A DNA stretch of 64,000 nt from Myripristis murdjan (GCF_902150065.1 NC_043990.1:10073240-10137239); one strand, 5' to 3'. Numbered from the stretch's first letter, positions 26,139-41,099 are shown. Translations and numbers: made by a program. Notes: generated by a model from the sequence alone, not told the origin.

Positions 26139-26259
26139 TATTCATGAACAAGCAAATTCAAATGAACAAAAATAAATGATAGAGGTAGTAAAGTGATTTG
26201 AAATTATGAACAACCAAAAATGCACATTAATTTGTCTTGATGACCTTGATGTTGGCAGC
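26023..26259 (+). repeat. Direct repeat copy 2 (partner near 21.62 kb)
   Basis: This is the colinear partner of the 21.6 kb block, about 4.4 kb away. The GT tract here is longer and is followed by (GA)n, the main length difference between the copies. Confidence 0.55.
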
Positions 26260-26589
26260 TTCATGATGATGAAGATGATGATGATAATATGATAAAGTGG
26301 TAATAATGGTAATAATAATAATGCTAGTAATAATAATTATTATTCTTTTTGGTATGAAAGAAGGAGTAGCTGCATTAATTATACCGTGGCGTCACAGGGT
26401 CCACGGTTTAATTAAAGTCAGTTTGCGCAGCGGACTTATATTTATTGTATTTATTTATTTATTTATTTATTTATTATATTTTCCAAAAGCCCAAAAAAAA
26501 AAATCATCTTCCCAGCTACAGTTCACAAAGCGGCCTGCGTGGTGCTACCTGTTGTGTGTGAGTGTGTATGTGAGTATGTGTGTATGTGT

Positions 26590-26760
26590 GTGTGAGCGGC
26601 GGAGCCTGTGGCGCAGCGCCGCTCCGCTCACATGACGCCCCGCACTACCCAGCATTCTGCGGGCCACGGCGCACCGCGCAGCGCACATGAAGGAGGAGGA
26701 TGTTCACCGGGGAGCGGAGTTCAACCAGCGACGGGGCTCACACAGACCCGCAGGCTGACG
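26590..26760 (+). promoter_or_regulatory. lipe: Probable lipe promoter and non-coding first exon
   Basis: A short GC- and CpG-rich island stands out from AT-rich surroundings. It contains ACTACCCAGCATTCTGCGG, which partly resembles the ZNF143/Staf promoter motif. CTGACG followed by GTAATG at 26761 makes a plausible donor for a 5' UTR exon that would splice to the acceptor before the lipe start codon at 29245. The link to lipe is inferred from strand and position. Confidence 0.4.
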
Positions 26761-26770
26761 GTAATGTCCG

Positions 26771-27021
<251 letters not shown>

Positions 27022-29247
27022 AAGGAAAGTGACACACAACTTGATCTGCGTGTTTCCATTGTGCCGAAGCTGTTGTGTTTCCTGTCTTATTTTGACAGTC
27101 AAGTTTCAAGCCGTAAACCCTGAACCCTGTGTAGCCGGCGACAACATTCAAACAAAACGTCGCCACAAAGCGCGTCTCAAGTGTGAGGAGCGAGTCGTTT
27201 GAAGCGTATGGGAAGCCGATATCGCCGCTGAAAGCTGATATTGTATGGAGACAGTGGACAGTGGGGAGCCTGGTGCCAGTTTTGCGTCATGCGTCAGCTG
27301 TTTTGGTTAAACGGCTCCATGTAAGACAGCTGGAAATATATAGTTTGCATGTCAAGTGCTCTATTAGTGGGCGGAACCCAAATGAAAAAAAGACGAACAG
27401 AAACTGAAACACGAATTGAAGAAGTCCACGCTCATTCCCAGGACACTGAAGTTGAGTTATTTAATTGTACACAAGTGTATACAGAGTTAATAGGTCTAAA
27501 TTGCACCTGTATGTGTAAATCAATGGACTTTTTCTTTTCACAACAAAAGGGAGGCAGTGTCAAGTAGGCTGTGCAGTGTCCCAGGACCTCCTCCCACCCT
27601 CCAGAATAATTGATGAAGACAGTCAGATAATCCAGAGGTGGCTGATGTGATCACTTTTATCGCCCCATCTGTGGTGCAAAGTGCTTCTCAGCTGCATCTT
27701 AAGACGCAGCCACCGAGAAATTCATCTCCTCTGGTGCGGTTTCATGGAATAAAGTTTATCAGATGGTGCCTGTGGTCTGATGCACGTCTCAGTGATTAAT
27801 CCAGATGCAGCCAAATGATTATACAATGAATAAAATGAAAGAAGATGCCATCGATAAAGCCAGAAACTTTACATGTTGAGAGATTTAGAAAAGGAAAAAA
27901 TAAATCAAGGAGGCGTCAGAGTTGTGGTAAAGCTAACAGTGTTTACGAACATTGCCGTAACTAGGACACTGTCCTGATTTCACTCTCTGCCCCGGGCCGT
28001 CTGCATGAACTGCTGCCTCAGCTTCTGTTGATTACATAGAGATTTTCCACGCTCATGTTTACCTACCCAGCCAGTCTGTTAGGCTTTATAACAAAAGATA
28101 ACAAAGGGAAGAGAGGAGAAGCAGAAGTGGTGACTCCAGCTTCTCTGGTGAGGTTGTTTAGGCAGACAAGGGGTTAACGCCAACACTCTGAAACAATCTC
28201 TCCTTCCCTCTGTGACGTGGAAACCCACACCCAGAATATGACATCATTCCCAAAAGCTGGAAAACCCAGGACAGGGGAACTAACGGCTCATAAACCTAAC
28301 CGTGAACTTCACCCAAAGTACAGTCAGTGCTGGTTTCTAACTTTTATTTTCACAAGTTTCGCAGTAATATGGACTTTTTTGTGCTGTTTGTTTATAAAAA
28401 CTTGTTGTGAGGTCTGTTGTGGGCTTGGGTTTCACCAGCCATGACTGAGCCACTTCACCAACAGCAGATTTCCAGTAAAATGTCCCAAATGGCCTCCACT
28501 TTCCCTCGCTTTCGTCCTTTTTCATCTCTATCAAGTGACAAAAGAGAACAAAAGAGGAGCAGTGTGTTGTATTTTTCTCTTAATCTTGATGGATGTCGAG
28601 ACCCGGCTCCAAGGAAGGACAAAGCCTGGAGCCCACACATGACTCTTTAAAGTAAAATGAAGAAAACTCATTTAAGTATGCAGTCACTTTGTCATTATTA
28701 TGTGAACACGTTCAGGTGTAAGGAAACAAAAATTAAGAAGCAAAAGTCCAACCAAACTGTACTTGATTATAATCAGAAGGCTCTGCTGTTCTCTCAAGGT
28801 GCACTGCAGGAGTTTAGTCATATTTCTTTGGCAGTCATTTCGTTTTTAGAAGCTCCTGAACAGGTAATGGGCTGTTTCTGTCACTTTTACACGATGTGTT
28901 TGTGTTTTTACGGCCATGAGCGAGGTCTCCACTGGCTGACATCACTGCAGTCAGCTGGCCTTCCAGGGTCGACACACACACCAGCCTAGTTTCACAGTGC
29001 TGTCCTGTGGCTTCAACCCTTGACCAAACAGATAACAGGATTATATGGCAGAAGCTGTGAGGCTGGCTTTAGGCGATAAGGTCATAATGATTTGTGTGTT
29101 TGCACTTAGGTTGATGTCCATTTCGTGAGGGAATGTCACGTGTTTGTTGTGTCTGAGCCGAGTTCAGTGCAGATGCCGGGATGTTAGAGGCTTGTCGAGG
29201 TTTAACAGGATATATGTGTCGTGTCTTTCTCTTTTCTTGCCTCAGCC

Positions 29248-30020
29248 ATGGATTACAAGGTTGTGTTCGCAGCCTTGGACACCGTGTGTGAAGACATCGC
29301 CTCTGCTCTGTGTGGGCCTCCTGACTTGCCGTACGGTGATGTTGCCGAGCGCTTGGTCACATCCATGAGGCAGATCCAGGAGCACGGCCGCGCTCTGGAG
29401 CCTGTGGTCGGCAGCTTCACCGCAGTTTACCACCATTATGATTTTGACGCACAAACGCCTGGGAATGGATACCGCACCTTGGTCAAGGTATTACACTCCC
29501 CACTTAGTCTTGTTTCTGTAAAATGTCAATACTGTGTACAGAGGAAGGGATAGATGCTTGTTAGACTAAACAGGGGCCGCATTCAGGCTTTATCAAGCAC
29601 ATTTAAATCACAATGAAATATATAAATCATTTTTTCAGCTTGGTAGTTAATTTTCCAAACCAAAATATTCACCTATTTAACAAAAAATGCCAAAGAATTC
29701 GAGTTTTAAAATATGAAAATTCCATCACTTATACATATTGGAAAGCAGTAGGCGTGAACAAATTTTCAATTAATAAAATCATCTCACATTTGAATAATTA
29801 AACCCACCCCATCATATAAAACTGCCTTTCTCTCCCTCACTGATCTCCCCGTGTTTTAGTTTAGTTTTTAGTTTTTATTTCAGCTAACTAAAATGTTCTG
29901 TCAAACCTAGTGTTAGTTTTCAGTTTAGTTTTAGTACACTATAACAACACATTTCCTCCATTTGTGCTGGAAAAAAGGGGTGCATATCTTGTTTTGTGCC
30001 ATAAAGTAAACCAGATTTTT

Positions 30021-30058
<38 letters not shown>

Positions 30059-33000
30059 TTCCTTCCCTCTCTGCTGTAAACCAGGTCTTGCTCTCCTGTC
30101 TTTTGCACATCATCCACAAGGGCCGCTACATCGCCTCCAACTGCCACGGTGCCTTCTTCAGGGCCGACCACAACGCCGCTGAGATGGAGGCGTACTGCAG
30201 CGCGCTGTGCCAGCTGCGAGCCCTGCTCTACCTCGCCCAGCGGCTCATCAACGACAACGACTACGGCCAGCTGTACTCCCTGCAGGACGGGGACCTGAGC
30301 CGCAGTTTCGTGCAGGAGTACAGCTCCATGCACAAAGCCTGTTTCTACGGACGCTGCCTGGGCTTTCAGGTCGGTCGAGAGCCCTGAGACACATCTATTA
30401 ACACTTCACTGAATTATGTCACTGAGATGTGATTCAAATAAGTTATTTCAAGTTGTATATTACTGCACATTTGCACTGATTTCCTGATTTGATTTAATTC
30501 CAGTTGCAATTTTCAAAAGTCCCAATTCAATTCCATAAAGATTTCAATTTGGTTCCTTGTCAATTCTGTTAAAAATATTTCAGTTACAATACCAGTTTCT
30601 CAGCTTTCCTGTAGCTTTGTATTTGGGCAGCTCCTTTTTCCCATCATGGCTTTTAAATCCTAAAAAGCCGTGATGATGATGGTGGTCCCTCTGTGGCTTG
30701 TTCATTCATGTAAAACATTTATTTTGGTCATCTGAGTTTCCGTAGGCTTGACATCTGCAGGACAGGAGGCACGCTACAAATAACATTTTGCAAAAAAATT
30801 CACACATCGACTGATTCAAACATTGATCTGGAGATTTTAAGAATGAATGAAATTTGTGATTAACTGGAAAATCTCAGTTTTTACTTTAATACTGTATATT
30901 ACAGTTCCTCTGTCATCCAATCACAACATGTGGTCCTGAACAAATGTAAAATATAGAATATCCAATATAGTGTTTATAGAATTTGGCAACCAAGATTTCA
31001 CATTACCAACACTCAAAAAATGTGAAAAAGTTGTCTTCACTTGTTTAAAATGTTGTTCTTACTCTCATCATTTCTTTTGATAGTTCTTGCCAACCCTGCG
31101 TCCATTTCTCCAGACTGTCGTCATAAGCATGGTTTCATACGGAGAGAGCTATGGCAAACAGCAGTCTGGGATGGGTGGGTCTTAATTTTTTGTCTTGATT
31201 TTGTTTTATTGAGCGAACTAAAATTCTTGAGTCATGTTTGTTCTGAAAATCTCCCTCCTGTCTTCTCCTTCTCCCTCGTCTTCTCCCTCTCCTTCTTCTT
31301 CTTCTTCTTTGTCTCCTCCTTCTTCTTTTTCTTCCAGGCAAGGCGGCCCTTTCACTCCTCACATCAGGGAAGTACGTCATTGATCCAGAGTTGAGGGGGG
31401 ATGAGTTTGAGCGCATAACCCAGAACCTGGACCTGCAGTTTTGGAAGTCTTTCTGGAACCTCACAGAGTCGGGCCTTATAACAGTAGGCAGGGGCAAACA
31501 CTGATCCCATTGCTCTCTTATTATGTGATAAAAACTTCCCAGTCTGTTCCTGAGATCTACATATTTTTCCCACTACTAATTTCCTGGCGTTTCTCCTCTT
31601 CCCCTCCCAGGGCTTGAACAGAATAGCCTCTAACCCGGTTCAGGTGAACCTCACCCTGACTGTGCCTCCTGTGCCGCTACGCCTCCCTCTGGCCTCAGAC
31701 CCCAACCTCTCTGCCTCCGTGTCTCCTCCTCTGGCCCACTGGGGCCCGGGGCCAGTCCACATGCGTCTGATCTCACACCGGCTCAGAGAGGGACAGGTGA
31801 GGCTCCGCGGGTTAGGCAGTTGATGATGAGAAACACACAAAAATGGCAGAAAACAAACACACTGCAAAATCTTACCAAGATTATTTGTCTTATTTCAAGT
31901 CAAAAATGTCTTATTTCTAGTCAAAATATCTCATTACACTTAAAATAAGACATAATCACCTCAGAAGTAAATTGTTTTTAGACAATTTTCACTTGAAACA
32001 AGTGAAAATTTGCTTGTTTCATTGGCAAAATTTGCCAGTGGAAAAAGTGGAAAATCACTTGCAATAAGTGAAAATTAGCTAGAAACAAGAAACAAATTTT
32101 GCCAATGAAACAAGCAAATTTTCACTTGAAACAAGAGACAATTGTCTGAAAACAAGTTACTTATTTTAAGTTATTTTAATTGTAATGAGATATTTTGACT
32201 AGGAATAAGACATTTTTGACTTGAAATAAGACAAATAATCTTGGTAAGATTTTGAGTTTTTGCAGTGTAACCAGCCATGAGAAATCACTGGAATCACTGG
32301 GAGCTATTTATCCAAACTTTGATCACACTAAAAACACATTCCTCTCTTTTTTTTTAAATCTCGACTCCTGTTTACAGTCTGGTGAGTGTCAGATATTTAT
32401 ACGTGAACTTATTACATTATTACTTAATGTTTTGCTTCTCAGGACAGTGAGGAGCTGCAGTCCTTCTCTCGGACCGATCCTCCACCCATCTCTCTCTCCA
32501 TCGCCCCCTGGGCTCAGAGAGGCCCTCTCTCCCCCTGGCTGCTCATCCACTTCCACGGCGGCGGCTTTGTGGCCCAGACCTCCAAATCCCACGAGGTGCA
32601 CTTGAGTAGAATAAAGATAATGACGTCAATAGTTGTTGAATCTTTAGTAGGTGTTTGCAGCTTCTGTCATAGTATTGATGCCACTACTGTACTATTAATA
32701 TACAGTACTAATGGAAAACAGCAATCTGTAGTAAAGTAATTTTATCTACAATAGTCAAATGACCGGAATCAGTGAGGAACAAATGTAAAATAGCAGTAAT
32801 AGCAGAAAAAATGGCAATGAAACAACAATTTCCTGCATTTCTTATTTTTGAGTTCATGCAATATGTACACCACGCTTTTTTGACAACTTGCATTTTTTTT
32901 GCCTCTCACATATTTTATTCCATTTTCCATCCACCGTCTCCTACACCAGAATTACCTCAGGAGCTGGTCGAAGGTTTTGAGTGTCCCTATCCTGTCTGTG

Positions 33001-36000
33001 GACTACTCTCTGTCACCCGAGGCTCCGTTTCCCAGAGCGCTGGAGGAGTGTTTCTACGCCTACTGCTGGGCCCTGAAAAACTGTCATCTGCTGGGTCAGT
33101 GCACAGCGCCACACACCGACAGAGACACAGCACAGGACTGTAGCGGCACATTACACAGAATCTATTTAACATATTTCAACAGTTTCATCTGTGAATCCAT
33201 CATCATTTGAGAAACATAAACTAAATATAAATGAAACTTTAACGAGCCCTGTGTGGACAACAGAAGTAAAAGGATTCAGCCGCAGAATATAAATCACATT
33301 ATAAACACAGAGAGGAATAAAATAAGCAGGAAAGCAGTATTGATTACAAATTTGGTTTAAGCGTATGCTGTATAAACATAGCAACTATTACATAAGAGAG
33401 CAGAAAATATCACATCTAATACAGTATAAAGTAGTGGAACCAGTATAAACGAGTAGAATATACCAATGAGGGAGATATTTGAATTGTATTTCAAGTGTCA
33501 TGGCGTTTAAACATGTGCCACTAAAACTAAACATCTCAACACATACTCTATATCTACTACACAGATGTGGATAGTATGTGTACAGGATTAGTCTTTTGGA
33601 TATGCACATTGCTATTTGCCGCTTTTGACAGAGCTTCAGGGCGGAGGGATCCGACATGCAGAAATACAGCAGTGTGCAAAACACATGTGCATCGTTTATC
33701 TGTTCACAGTATTGGCATATTATCAGAACTTGGCACAGGAGAAGTCATATGTGCTGTTTCAGCTGCAGGGAACATGCAGAGATATGCAGAGACAGAGGAC
33801 AGCGTAGCACTGACTCTGCCAGGGTTATAGGTGTTCACAGTAGTCGAGTTGTAAAAAAAAATTCAGGGGGGATGGTCAATTTTTTTCACTTGATGAAAAC
33901 TGAGGATGGCAGTTTTACAGGTGGGATGATTTTGACCGTTTTTATTTCAGGGGGATGCCATCCACCCTCATCCCCCCTCAACTCGAGTACTGGGTGTTCA
34001 GGGTAAAAATGTCCACCAAACATGTTTCTGAGTTCCTATTAGTAGGGGTGCAGTGGTTCAATAAACCCATGGTGTGGGTTGTAATGTATTTTTTGGGTCA
34101 CAATTTCGATTTTGGCTTGTTTTGTATTTCATGGAGAAAAAAAAAACACTATTTCCCGTGTTCTCTGTATTTTGTCTTATTGGCAAAAATAACTATTTTC
34201 ATTCAGAGATTTGGGGATAACAGTATAAAATCAACAAATATTCTTTCACCTGGGAAAATGCTACTTAGACTGTTTAAAACAAACATAAAAATACTTAATA
34301 CGCTCATGGTCAGGTAACTCTTTTTGTCCTGGAGGTCCAACCATCAGTGGTGAGAACTGTATTGAACACTTCAGGTTTTTTTGGGGGGGGTTCAGTTTTA
34401 CACCCCTACCTGTCAGTGGGGTTGGTAGCACTCATTTACCCCCTGAAGGATTTTGTCTTTTGTGTTTTAGGCTCCACGGCAGAGCGAGTTTGTCTGGCGG
34501 GGGACAGCGCCGGGGGAAATCTCTGCATCACCGTATCGATGAAGGCGATAGCCAGCGGCATCCGAGTCCCCGATGGCATCATGGCCGCCTACCCCGCCAC
34601 CTTGCTCACCACTGACGCCTCGCCCTCCCGCCTGCTCACGCTCATTGACCCGCTGTTACCTCTGGGTGTGCTCGCCAAGTGCCTGAATGCCTATGCAGGT
34701 ATGTGGGCCTCGAGTGTGTACGTATATATGTGTGTGTGTGTATGCTGTTTCACGCCTCATTTAAAACCAAGCACCTTGTGGCTCCACCGGCACAGAGAGC
34801 AGAACGTCACAGGGCTGCAGTCCAGATAGCACGCGAGGAAGGAAATATGCCAAGAATCCATCCATGTACATGCAAATCCGGGTCAAGCTGTGGTCTGACT
34901 TGGCTCGTTTTGACGGTGGCGTGGTGGCTGGTTTGCAAACAGGTTTCTCTGGTCAGTGTGATATCATTCACTGCCTTTGTAAACAGTGAGTTACACACAG
35001 CACACTGTGAGGCGGCCAGCAGAGCCACACTGAACAAACACAGGACAAACACTTCAGCTGGGTGCCAGTGTGTTCAGGCTCGCAGTGAACACACCGTTTA
35101 GTTTGGTAAAACATGAAAGATTCCTGACAATAGGAATAGAAAGAGTCATTTTGAGTAAATAAACCTTTTGAATAAACCCGTTTGAATTATGGCGGCACCT
35201 AGTGGCCCTGCAGACTCCTACCATGAGTCACGGTGGAAACCTCCGTCTTGCAACCAGAAAATCATTTCTGTTCAGTTCAGCTGCTGGAACCCTGCTGGAG
35301 CTGTGTGTGCGTGTGTTGGTGGAGCCGAAAAATTGATTTACTAAATGGATTATACTCACTTGGCACTTATTACCGTTATAAATGATAACTGATGAATGCC
35401 GCTGTTGTGTAAAAGCAATATCTCGCTCGAGGTCATGCTCTTGTCCTGAGCACGGTTGTTATTTGTGGCAAACTGATTCTGGCAAGAGTCAAAAGAGTCA
35501 AACTGTACATACATTTTTAATTCTCATATTTGTGGAGATTTTAAAGGAGGATGTCAGAATCCTAGCCGTGCTTATATACAGCACTCCCTCTGCTGTGATA
35601 TTCCTTAAATGAAATGAGTCACAGTATCACATGTAAACATCAGCATCATGTTCTTTCTTCCTTCCTATTTCCTTTCCTCTTCTGATTTTTTTTCCCTGTC
35701 CTCACACCATCTCATCGTTCCAGGCGCAGAGTCTCAGACGGTGCAGCCTGAAATGGGGCCCACCAACCTGAGCGCCCTGGGCCGAGACACGGCCCTGCTG
35801 CTCAGCGACCTCACCCAGGGCGCCGCCAACTGGATCCAGTCGTTTCTGGGTCCCACGCGGAATTCAATTGGAGGCCGCTCACAGAGAAGCTCCTCGGGCG
35901 GCGAGACCCGCAGGACGTTCTCCTGCACCTCCGCAACAAGCTGCAGAGATCCCATGGATTACCCAGAGGGCTTTGAGCCCCTGCGCTCCGAGTGCCTGGC

Positions 36001-37194
36001 TTTTGTTCACCCAACTTCCTGCCCCATTATCAAGAACCCGTTTGTGTCGCCCCTGCTGGCTCCAAATAACCTGCTGAGAGGCCTGCCGCCCGTACACATC
36101 GTGGTGAGAGGCGGGGAATGGGAGTGAGGAAGTCAGTGGGTGAAGGAGTTAATGTTTATTAGACAGGGTTTAATTCAAAACCTGATCTACATCCCAAAGA
36201 CAATTCAATCACTAATTTATTTCCTCACCATGATTTGCCCTGCTGTGAAAAGCTTGAGTCAAAACCAACCAAAACAATACAATGTGGTGAAAAGAAATTA
36301 AATGTGCAATAATAGGATTTTAATTGAGCCATAGCACAAAATGACCCTAATATGTCTGCCAGGGGTTGATCAGTAACCAATAAACCAGTGATTATTTCAC
36401 CAGGTGCTGAGCCTGGGTTTTCTAGCCATTTTTAGGATTCACCAATACAACATTAAACTGAAAAGTGGGTGAGGCTACCCACAAACTGGGCCTGAACCCC
36501 TGGGCCACCGGGAGGTTGACCAGTGACCAATGAAGACATGATTATGGCAGATATATTTAAGTTTGCCTCCTTTTTAATCAAACATCCTGTGTAGAATTCA
36601 ATGGGCAAACTTTGGAAAAAATATTTTAAAAGGCTTTGCTGATAATAAGCATGCCGGTCATATTCTACACAGGATGTTTATTGAAAAAGAAGACAAACGT
36701 AAATATATTTTCCATCGATCTAACCCTCTCCAAAGAGCACCTGATTCTCGTTTGCCTGTATATTCTTGTTTAAATAAGAAACGCTTGTGTTAACTCAGAA
36801 ATTAATAAGTGGCCTATTCTTCTTACTTTCTGTGTCTTTTATTTTGGTAAAGCTTGAGTTTCACCTGCTCACTGTTTCGTGATTTTTCAGCGCTTGTCCT
36901 CTGATTTCCCTCCATGCGTTCACTCAGGCCTCTGCTCTGGACGCCTTGCTGGACGACTCGGTGATGTTTGCCAAGAAGCTGCGGGACATGGGCCAGCCCG
37001 TGAGTCTGACGGTGGTGGAGGACCTCCCGCACGGCTTCCTCAGCCTGTCCCAGCTCGCCAAGGAGACGGAGGTCGCCTCAAACATCTGTGTGGAGCAAAT
37101 AAGAGAGATCTTCCAGCAGCAGGGCCCGCCCCCCGGTCCTCACAAGAGACCAAAGTTGGACAGGACTAATCACAAAACCGGCCCCTCTGGTTGA
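29248..37194 (+). CDS. lipe: hormone-sensitive lipase
   Basis: This cytosolic, lipid-droplet-recruited lipase cleaves diacylglycerol, cholesteryl esters and retinyl esters. Ten coding exons (29248-29487, 30085-30369, 31084-31174, 31338-31483, 31611-31796, 32443-32595, 32950-33094, 34471-34698, 35724-36103, 36928-37194) sum to 2121 nt, or 706 aa, against 775 for the short human form. The HSL-specific N-terminal domain fills residues 1 to about 315. The catalytic domain has HGGGF (His354), GDSAGG (Ser428), ALDALLDD (Asp623) and DLPHGF (His653). The regulatory insert after SKCLNAYAG (exon 9) is much shorter than in mammals. The start follows a splice acceptor at 29245, so exon 1 is non-coding. 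Confidence 0.95.
29840..29945. repeat. TTTTAGTTT-rich repeat in lipe intron 2
   Basis: Repeated TTTAGTTTT and TAGTTTTCAGTTT words, with CACTATAAC at the end, look like the reverse orientation of the olah intron 3 repeat family. Confidence 0.35.
30017..30066. repeat. (TTTC)n microsatellite
   Basis: About ten TTTC units grade into CCTT units and end 18 bp before the exon 2 acceptor. The tract therefore supplies part of the polypyrimidine signal of that splice site. Confidence 0.8.
31859..32268. mobile_element. Palindromic foldback element in lipe intron 5
   Basis: ACACTGCAAAATCTTACCAA at the left end matches the complement of the right end (GTAAGATTTTGAGTTTTTGCAGTGT with a few extra bases). 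The complementarity runs inward almost to the middle, including the TTGCTTGTTTCATTGGC arms. The whole 410 bp can fold into one hairpin. This is a non-coding MITE. No clear target duplication was found. Confidence 0.75.
33841..33991. mobile_element. Short inverted-repeat element in lipe intron 7
   Basis: TAGTCGAGTTG at the left and CAACTCGAGTACT at the right form inverted ends around a GGGATGG-rich interior of about 125 bp. It is a likely MITE remnant. Confidence 0.4.
34043..34408. mobile_element. Second AGGGGTG-ended MITE, lipe intron 7
   Basis: It opens TAGGGGTGCAGTGGTTCA and closes TTTTACACCCCTA, the same termini as the element at 12144-12363, but with a different AT-rich interior and no SINE. 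The right end lies about 60 bp before the exon 8 acceptor. Confidence 0.5.
36551..36710. mobile_element. Foldback element in lipe intron 9
   Basis: Two arms of about 50 bp, marked by AACATCCTGTGTAGAAT and its complement ATTCTACACAGGATGTT, lie head to head around a 60 bp spacer and would fold into a hairpin. Confidence 0.6.
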
Positions 37195-38379
37195 TTTATC
37201 TCTCATCTTGGAAACATGTAGAGTTAAAAAAAAAAAATGTGTGAGATACATAAATTTAAATTAAGGAGAAACAGTGACAACAAAAATAAATGTGGAGGCA
37301 AAAGAAGGATATTGCACTTGGAGCTCATATTTTTGTGAAGAAAATATATTTTCTGCAGGCAAAGATTCGAGAGCCACTGTAACCATTCACTTTGTTGAAA
37401 AATTAACCAAAAATTCAAACATAACAAATTAGTCTAACATCACACTGAAAGATGAGAAAACAGGACTTAAAGGTATTTTTTCTAGTCAGATTTATATGTT
37501 TAATATCCAGGTCAAACTCACATTAAAGTATAGTTGTACCTTACCAGAAACTTCACACTGGATAACACAGAAGAGATTAAATAAATCACTAAACGAGCCT
37601 TTGCAATAATTTTTTGAACTACCATCTCACTCGTCGTGCCTTGAAATTACAGCCGTACTGTATAAAATTATATTTGTGTATGAAAAAAAAAAAACTTTGC
37701 CTACATTAACAGATTGTACAGGATCAAGGTCTACAGGGAAGATGTGGTGTAATGTGTTGGCGAGAAGCGTTTGGTCTGATGTCGCCTGATTTTTTTTTTT
37801 TTTCATGTTTACAGCATACAGCTATTGATAAGGTGGCCTTCACCTAATATTGACCAGCAGTGTGTGAGTGTGACTTGTTGTACTGTAAATGGAAATCCTA
37901 AACATGTAACGTGCACTGTAATATTTAAAGCCTGTATTAAAACCAAAAATATGAACATTGCTCAGCTGGAAACTGTGTGCTCATTTGAAGCTTTTGCACT
38001 TCCACTTATGTTGACATGCAAATAGAAAATGTACAAAATGTAAAGTTATGGCACACTTCAGGGACACTGTGTGTGTGTGTGTGTGTGTGTGTGTTTTAAC
38101 ATGTATTATGTGTAAACACTAGCAACGCCATGCTGAATTAGGTTTATTGTACAACATACTGCCGTTATTACTGTACACAAACTTTGTATGAGTAACAACT
38201 TGCCAGTAAAAAACACTTTGTTGGTTTTTGCATTGCTGACAAAGTAGGCACATCATATTTCAACCCCAGACAATCAATATGATCCAATCTAACAGGCAAA
38301 TTACCACTGAATTTGAGTTTTTCTGCACAGCTTTAGATTTCCCATCCCTCATGCTGACACTGGCTGTTTGTACTATTTG
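37195..38379 (+). other. lipe: lipe 3' UTR and spacer to the trypsin gene
   Basis: AATAAA hexamers at 37285 and 37580 and ATTAAA near 37934 could end lipe transcripts. A (GT)n tract lies near 38070-38094. No gene is seen in the remaining AT-rich DNA. Confidence 0.45.
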
Positions 38380-38405
38380 CACCTGTGTCACTGATGTGGT
38401 TTCCC
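38380..38405 (+). promoter_or_regulatory. PTF1-like bipartite site
   Basis: An E-box CACCTG and a TTTCCC box are separated by 14 bp, about 20 bp centre to centre. This is the two-helical-turn arrangement described for the pancreatic acinar factor PTF1. It lies about 210 bp upstream of the trypsin start codon, the usual range for digestive enzyme genes. Confidence 0.5.
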
Positions 38406-38538
38406 AGATATGATTTTTTTTTTTTTTTCTTTTTTGGACATTTTCCTGACACCAGTTCCCTCTTCCAAACCATCTTCTATTGGTTGTTCCTCGATATCAG
38501 CTGTCGGTGACGTCAGTGGGTTCGGGTTAAACAGCCAA

Positions 38539-38546
38539 TTTAAATT
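38539..38546 (+). promoter_or_regulatory. TATA-like box of the trypsin gene
   Basis: TTTAAATT about 55 bp before the ATG would place the transcription start near 38570 with a leader of about 25 nt, typical for trypsin genes. Confidence 0.4.
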
Positions 38547-38595
38547 AGAGGAGCTGAGCTTGACACCTTCCTGTCGGCAGACATCCAATCCAACA

Positions 38596-40956
<2,361 letters not shown>

Positions 40957-41062
40957 GCTCCAGGCTTTCTAAAACACACACTGCGTCTCCTGCTGCTAAA
41001 CAGTTTATCTGACCAGCTCATGGTTTTATTTACTGGCTGTGGCTCAGTGGTTACGATTTCAC

Positions 41063-41068
41063 AATAAA
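41063..41068 (+). terminator. trypsin polyadenylation signal
   Basis: AATAAA lies 107 nt after the trypsin stop codon, giving a short 3' UTR. Confidence 0.65.
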
Positions 41069-41099
41069 ACATAACAGTGATAAACAAGTGCACACTGTG

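Larger units (their letters stand above)
19582..26560. other. Intergenic region between slc9a3 and lipe
   Basis: Seven kilobases without a recognisable gene. It holds the upstream flank of slc9a3, a LINE tail near 20.95 kb, a pair of diverged direct repeats (21.6 and 26.0 kb), A/T runs near 23150 and 23720, a GCGCCCCC-bearing block near 25 kb and a GATATC-rich repeat at 25.6-25.9 kb. Short ORFs in it resemble nothing known. Confidence 0.5.
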
